Position numbers and translations under genes: made by a program | In this document: positions 50,118 to 51,750 of the stretch, piece after piece | Layout of the letters: the number at the start of each line of letters is the position of its first letter | How positions within the stretch are numbered: the stretch's first letter is position 1 | Notes under the pieces: generated by a model | What the model was told of the DNA's origin: nothing | Databases searched by the model: none | Seen by the model: only the letters and a program-made list of their open reading frames with translations | Origin: Olsenella_L sp051876355 | GTDB lineage: Bacteria; Actinomycetota; Coriobacteriia; Coriobacteriales; Atopobiaceae | Assembly (NCBI GenBank): GCA_051876355.1 | Contig: JBJEHU010000018.1 | Coordinates: 1 to 51,750, forward strand | DNA: 51,750 nucleotides | Direction: 5' to 3'

Positions 50118-50990
50118 ATGGCAAGAAAGCGCATCCTCATCACCGGCGCACATGGGTATCTCGCAAGCCTGGCGCAGCTCTATAACGCTGGCACCTACGA
50201 CTTCACCCGCGTGTCGCATAGCGATGTGGACTTCAAAGAGCCCGAGCAGGTGCGGAAGTACTTCAGCGAGGCAGACTTCGATATCTGCCTCCATATGGCA
50301 GCCGATGCCACGACGGCGCACTGCGAGAAAGATCCCGAAGGCACGCACCGCGTGAATACGGAGTCTGCCATAGAGATAGCCCGCATCTGCCAGGAGCGCG
50401 GCAGGAGGCTCGTCTTCATCTCGACCGAGCAGTGCTTCAATGCGGCACTGGGACCGGCGCCTTTCAGCGAGACGGACGAGATGGGGACGGTCAACAGGTA
50501 CGGACAGCAGAAGGCAGAGGCAGACCTCTGGATCCAGGAGCATGTTGAGGACTATATAATCCTTCGCTTCTCGTGGATGTTCGGCCTTGCAATGCCAGGC
50601 GTGCATCCGTCTCCGAATATCCTCACGAATGTGCTCAAGGCCATTCGCTCGGATACGCCGACAGGCTTTAGGGTGCACGAGCGGAGGAACATGACGTACG
50701 CACAGCGGTTTGCAGGACAGCTGCCGAAGATCCTTTCGCTGCCCTCCGGGGTCTACCATCTGGCAAGCCAGAATCCCTATACGACCTATGAAGCAGCACG
50801 CGTGATTGCAGGACGTCTTGGCTGCAGCCAGGAGACGATCGGGAGGCTGATTCTCCCGGACGAGAAGACGTATGCAGAGGCACCGCGTGACTTCCGCCTG
50901 GCATCAGACAAGATTCAGCGGGCAGGCATCGAGCTTGGCACCTTCGAGGAAGATCTCGATCTCTGCCTGCATGATTTCGGGCTGGCTTAG
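50118..50990 (+). CDS. NAD(P)-dependent SDR, dTDP-4-dehydrorhamnose reductase-like
   Basis: 290 residues, beginning ILITGAHGYLASL. The Rossmann motif is GxxGxxA rather than GxxGxxG, as sometimes seen in RmlD-like proteins. The SDR catalytic Ser/Thr lies in VFISTEQCF and the YxxxK pair in VNRYGQQKAEADLW, so the active site is complete. The length and C-terminal layout match sugar-nucleotide reductases/epimerases (extended SDRs). It follows a perfect AGGAGGAG site eight bases after the isomerase stop. It may modify a sugar or a 2-deoxy-sugar made in this operon; the substrate is unknown. Confidence 0.85.
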   Translation: MARKRILITGAHGYLASLAQLYNAGTYDFTRVSHSDVDFKEPEQVRKYFSEADFDICLHMAADATTAHCEKDPEGTHRVNTESAIEIARICQERGRRLVFISTEQCFNAALGPAPFSETDEMGTVNRYGQQKAEADLWIQEHVEDYIILRFSWMFGLAMPGVHPSPNILTNVLKAIRSDTPTGFRVHERRNMTYAQRFAGQLPKILSLPSGVYHLASQNPYTTYEAARVIAGRLGCSQETIGRLILPDEKTYAEAPRDFRLASDKIQRAGIELGTFEEDLDLCLHDFGLA

Positions 50991-51014
50991 AAACAGAGCG
51001 GCTGAGCTGGCATG

Positions 51015-51050
51015 AGGAGGCTGCACTGCCAGAGGACGGTGCAGTCTCCT
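51015..51050. terminator. Hairpin between the SDR gene and MarR pseudogene
   Basis: AGGAG-G-CTGCAC pairs with GTGCAG-T-CTCCT around a 12-base loop, followed by TTTGC. It ends the deoC operon and lies just past the convergent pseudogene. Confidence 0.6.
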
Positions 51051-51074
51051 TTGCTTGGTGGACAGCTGACTGGG

Positions 51075-51379
51075 CTAGTCTTCGGCGGATTCGCTTTCGA
51101 GGCAGCCGATGAAGCGCTCTGCGAGGGCCAGGAGCTCTTCGCTAGAGCATCGAGGAGCTCCCGCTCCCGTGCATGTACGGTGTCCATGATCGTGCCTGCA
51201 AAGGTGCGGCCAGACTCGGTCAGCACAAGGACCTTCTCCTTGCCAATCTTTCTGTCCGAGAAGGCAATGCAGTCCTGTGCAGCTAGGCTCTTCACGATGC
51301 TGTGGACCGTCGACTTCGTGAGGTGCAGCTCATCCGTTATCGTCTTCTGCGTGACATCGCTCTCATCTGCGTTCGGCAT
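51075..51379 (-). pseudogene. Decayed MarR-family regulator gene
   Basis: The readable part (from ATG 51379) gives a partial MarR winged helix: TQKTITDELHLTKSTVHSIVKSLAAQDCIAFSDRKIGKEKVLVLTESGRTFAG. The normal N-terminus and first helix are missing, and the frame preceding it (LTG then M) is broken by stops. After ERELLDALA the frame goes wrong; a -1 shift restores a natural MarR end, EELLALAERFIGCLESESAED, stopping at 51077. So both a 5' loss and an internal frameshift are visible. Not expected to be functional. Confidence 0.75.
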
Positions 51380-51632
51380 CCCTGTCAGCTATGCGCCTCA
51401 GGCATATCTCACCATGGGCTACTGCGCGGGAGCCTATCCCGAGCATCATGAGAGGCACTATAGCGAGATAGCGTGGCGCTAGAAGCAATTGACTGCTTCC
51501 AAGGCTTGGCGGATATCCCGATGAGGCCATCCTGCTGTGGCCGACAGAGCGAAGTGGCTGCAAGAGCTCTGCCGAAGGCGCATCGGCATGCATATCATGA
51601 GGAAGACTGCTTGATGGGACGGGAGGTGAGCC
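51380..51632 (+). pseudogene. Coding debris in changing frames
   Basis: Pieces of plausible protein appear in successive plus-strand frames: AYLTMGYCAGAYPEHHERHYSEIA, then ALEAIDCFQGLADIP, then DEAILLWPTER, then AKWLQELCRRRIGMHIMRKTA before a stop near 51613. Linked by frameshifts they would form one about 70-residue C-terminal fragment. I do not recognise the family. It reads as a decayed gene. Confidence 0.4.
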
Positions 51633-51746
51633 ATGGAGCTCACGGAGGCAGCGGCCCAGTCACAAGAGATACGCGATGCATATCATGCGCTCAAACGCAG
51701 GAAATGGCTAAGGACTTGCAGCATAGTTAGGCTCATAGAACTGTAA
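51633..51746 (+). pseudogene. Short reading frame resembling the start of a MazG-like gene, probably truncated
   Basis: A strong GGGAGGTGAG site precedes an ATG at 51633. The first 20 residues (MELTEAAAQSQEIRDAYHAL) resemble the N-terminus of actinobacterial MazG-like proteins, but the frame closes after only 37 codons at 51746 with a run of hydrophobic/basic residues. It is either a truncated remnant or a small protein. The last four bases of the window follow. Confidence 0.4.
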
Positions 51747-51750
51747 GCGG

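Overview
The window reads as a chromosomal segment of a GC-rich, anaerobic, probably host-associated actinobacterium. Class Coriobacteriia (Olsenella/Atopobium/Collinsella-like) fits best. This placement is an inference from the gene set: anaerobic sulfite reductase asrABC, a CarD-family regulator, a PTS EIIA, a DegV protein, flavinylated extracytoplasmic redox proteins, and strong G/C-ending codon bias with GAGGAG-type ribosome sites. No rRNA, tRNA, CRISPR array, insertion sequence or phage structural gene was seen. Most genes are separated by clean intrinsic terminators and the strand changes often, so operons are short.

Left part (1-13.8 kb): an HD-domain hydrolase, a ROK sugar kinase and a small membrane protein are followed by a five-gene operon of the phosphonate/phosphate-ester import type. 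It comprises a PhnD-like Tat/lipobox binding protein, PhnC-like ATPase, two PhnE-like permeases and a cytoplasmic metallophosphoesterase/5'-nucleotidase. Two hairpins separate the binding-protein gene from the rest, and a helically phased direct repeat sits at the promoter. Then come acylphosphatase, a MacB/FtsX-type ABC exporter pair whose permease carries a very long coiled coil, and a DegV fatty-acid-binding protein.

Middle (13.8-31 kb): a Fic protein, CarD, several LysR regulators, TatA, a glucose-type PTS EIIA with a structured leader, and a ParD/YefM-RelE-like toxin-antitoxin pair with a perfect palindromic operator lying between two identical 30-nt hairpins. These are followed by a MarR regulator fused to a long RGG-rich tail, a NdpA/YejK-type nucleoid protein, an ATC-hydrolase-family protein, a CPA2 antiporter, a nitroreductase, a MetE-like methyltransferase, a histidine phosphatase, a secreted beta-helix-like protein and a threonine aldolase.

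Right part (31-51.75 kb): asrABC, preceded by a LysR gene and a 13-bp tandem repeat, converges on an apbE plus tandem-FMN-domain/4Fe-4S membrane protein operon, giving a local redox island. Next are a patatin, an ABC-2 exporter whose promoter carries two CsoR/CstR-like inverted repeats, an aldo/keto reductase, a two-TM potassium-type channel, a YjdF-like membrane protein, a small gene that appears frameshifted, a MazG-like protein, an MFS transporter and an ABM monooxygenase. A macro-domain/XRE protein followed by a vWA protein comes next, then GntR-deoC-manA-like-RmlD-like. The last 700 bp look decayed: a MarR pseudogene, unplaced coding debris and a short truncated reading frame.

The items most worth following up are the macro-XRE/vWA pair, the MarR-RGG fusion, the frameshifted small gene, the repeat-flanked toxin-antitoxin unit and the candidate operators. 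Functions are assigned from motifs and remembered family features only; no database search was run.
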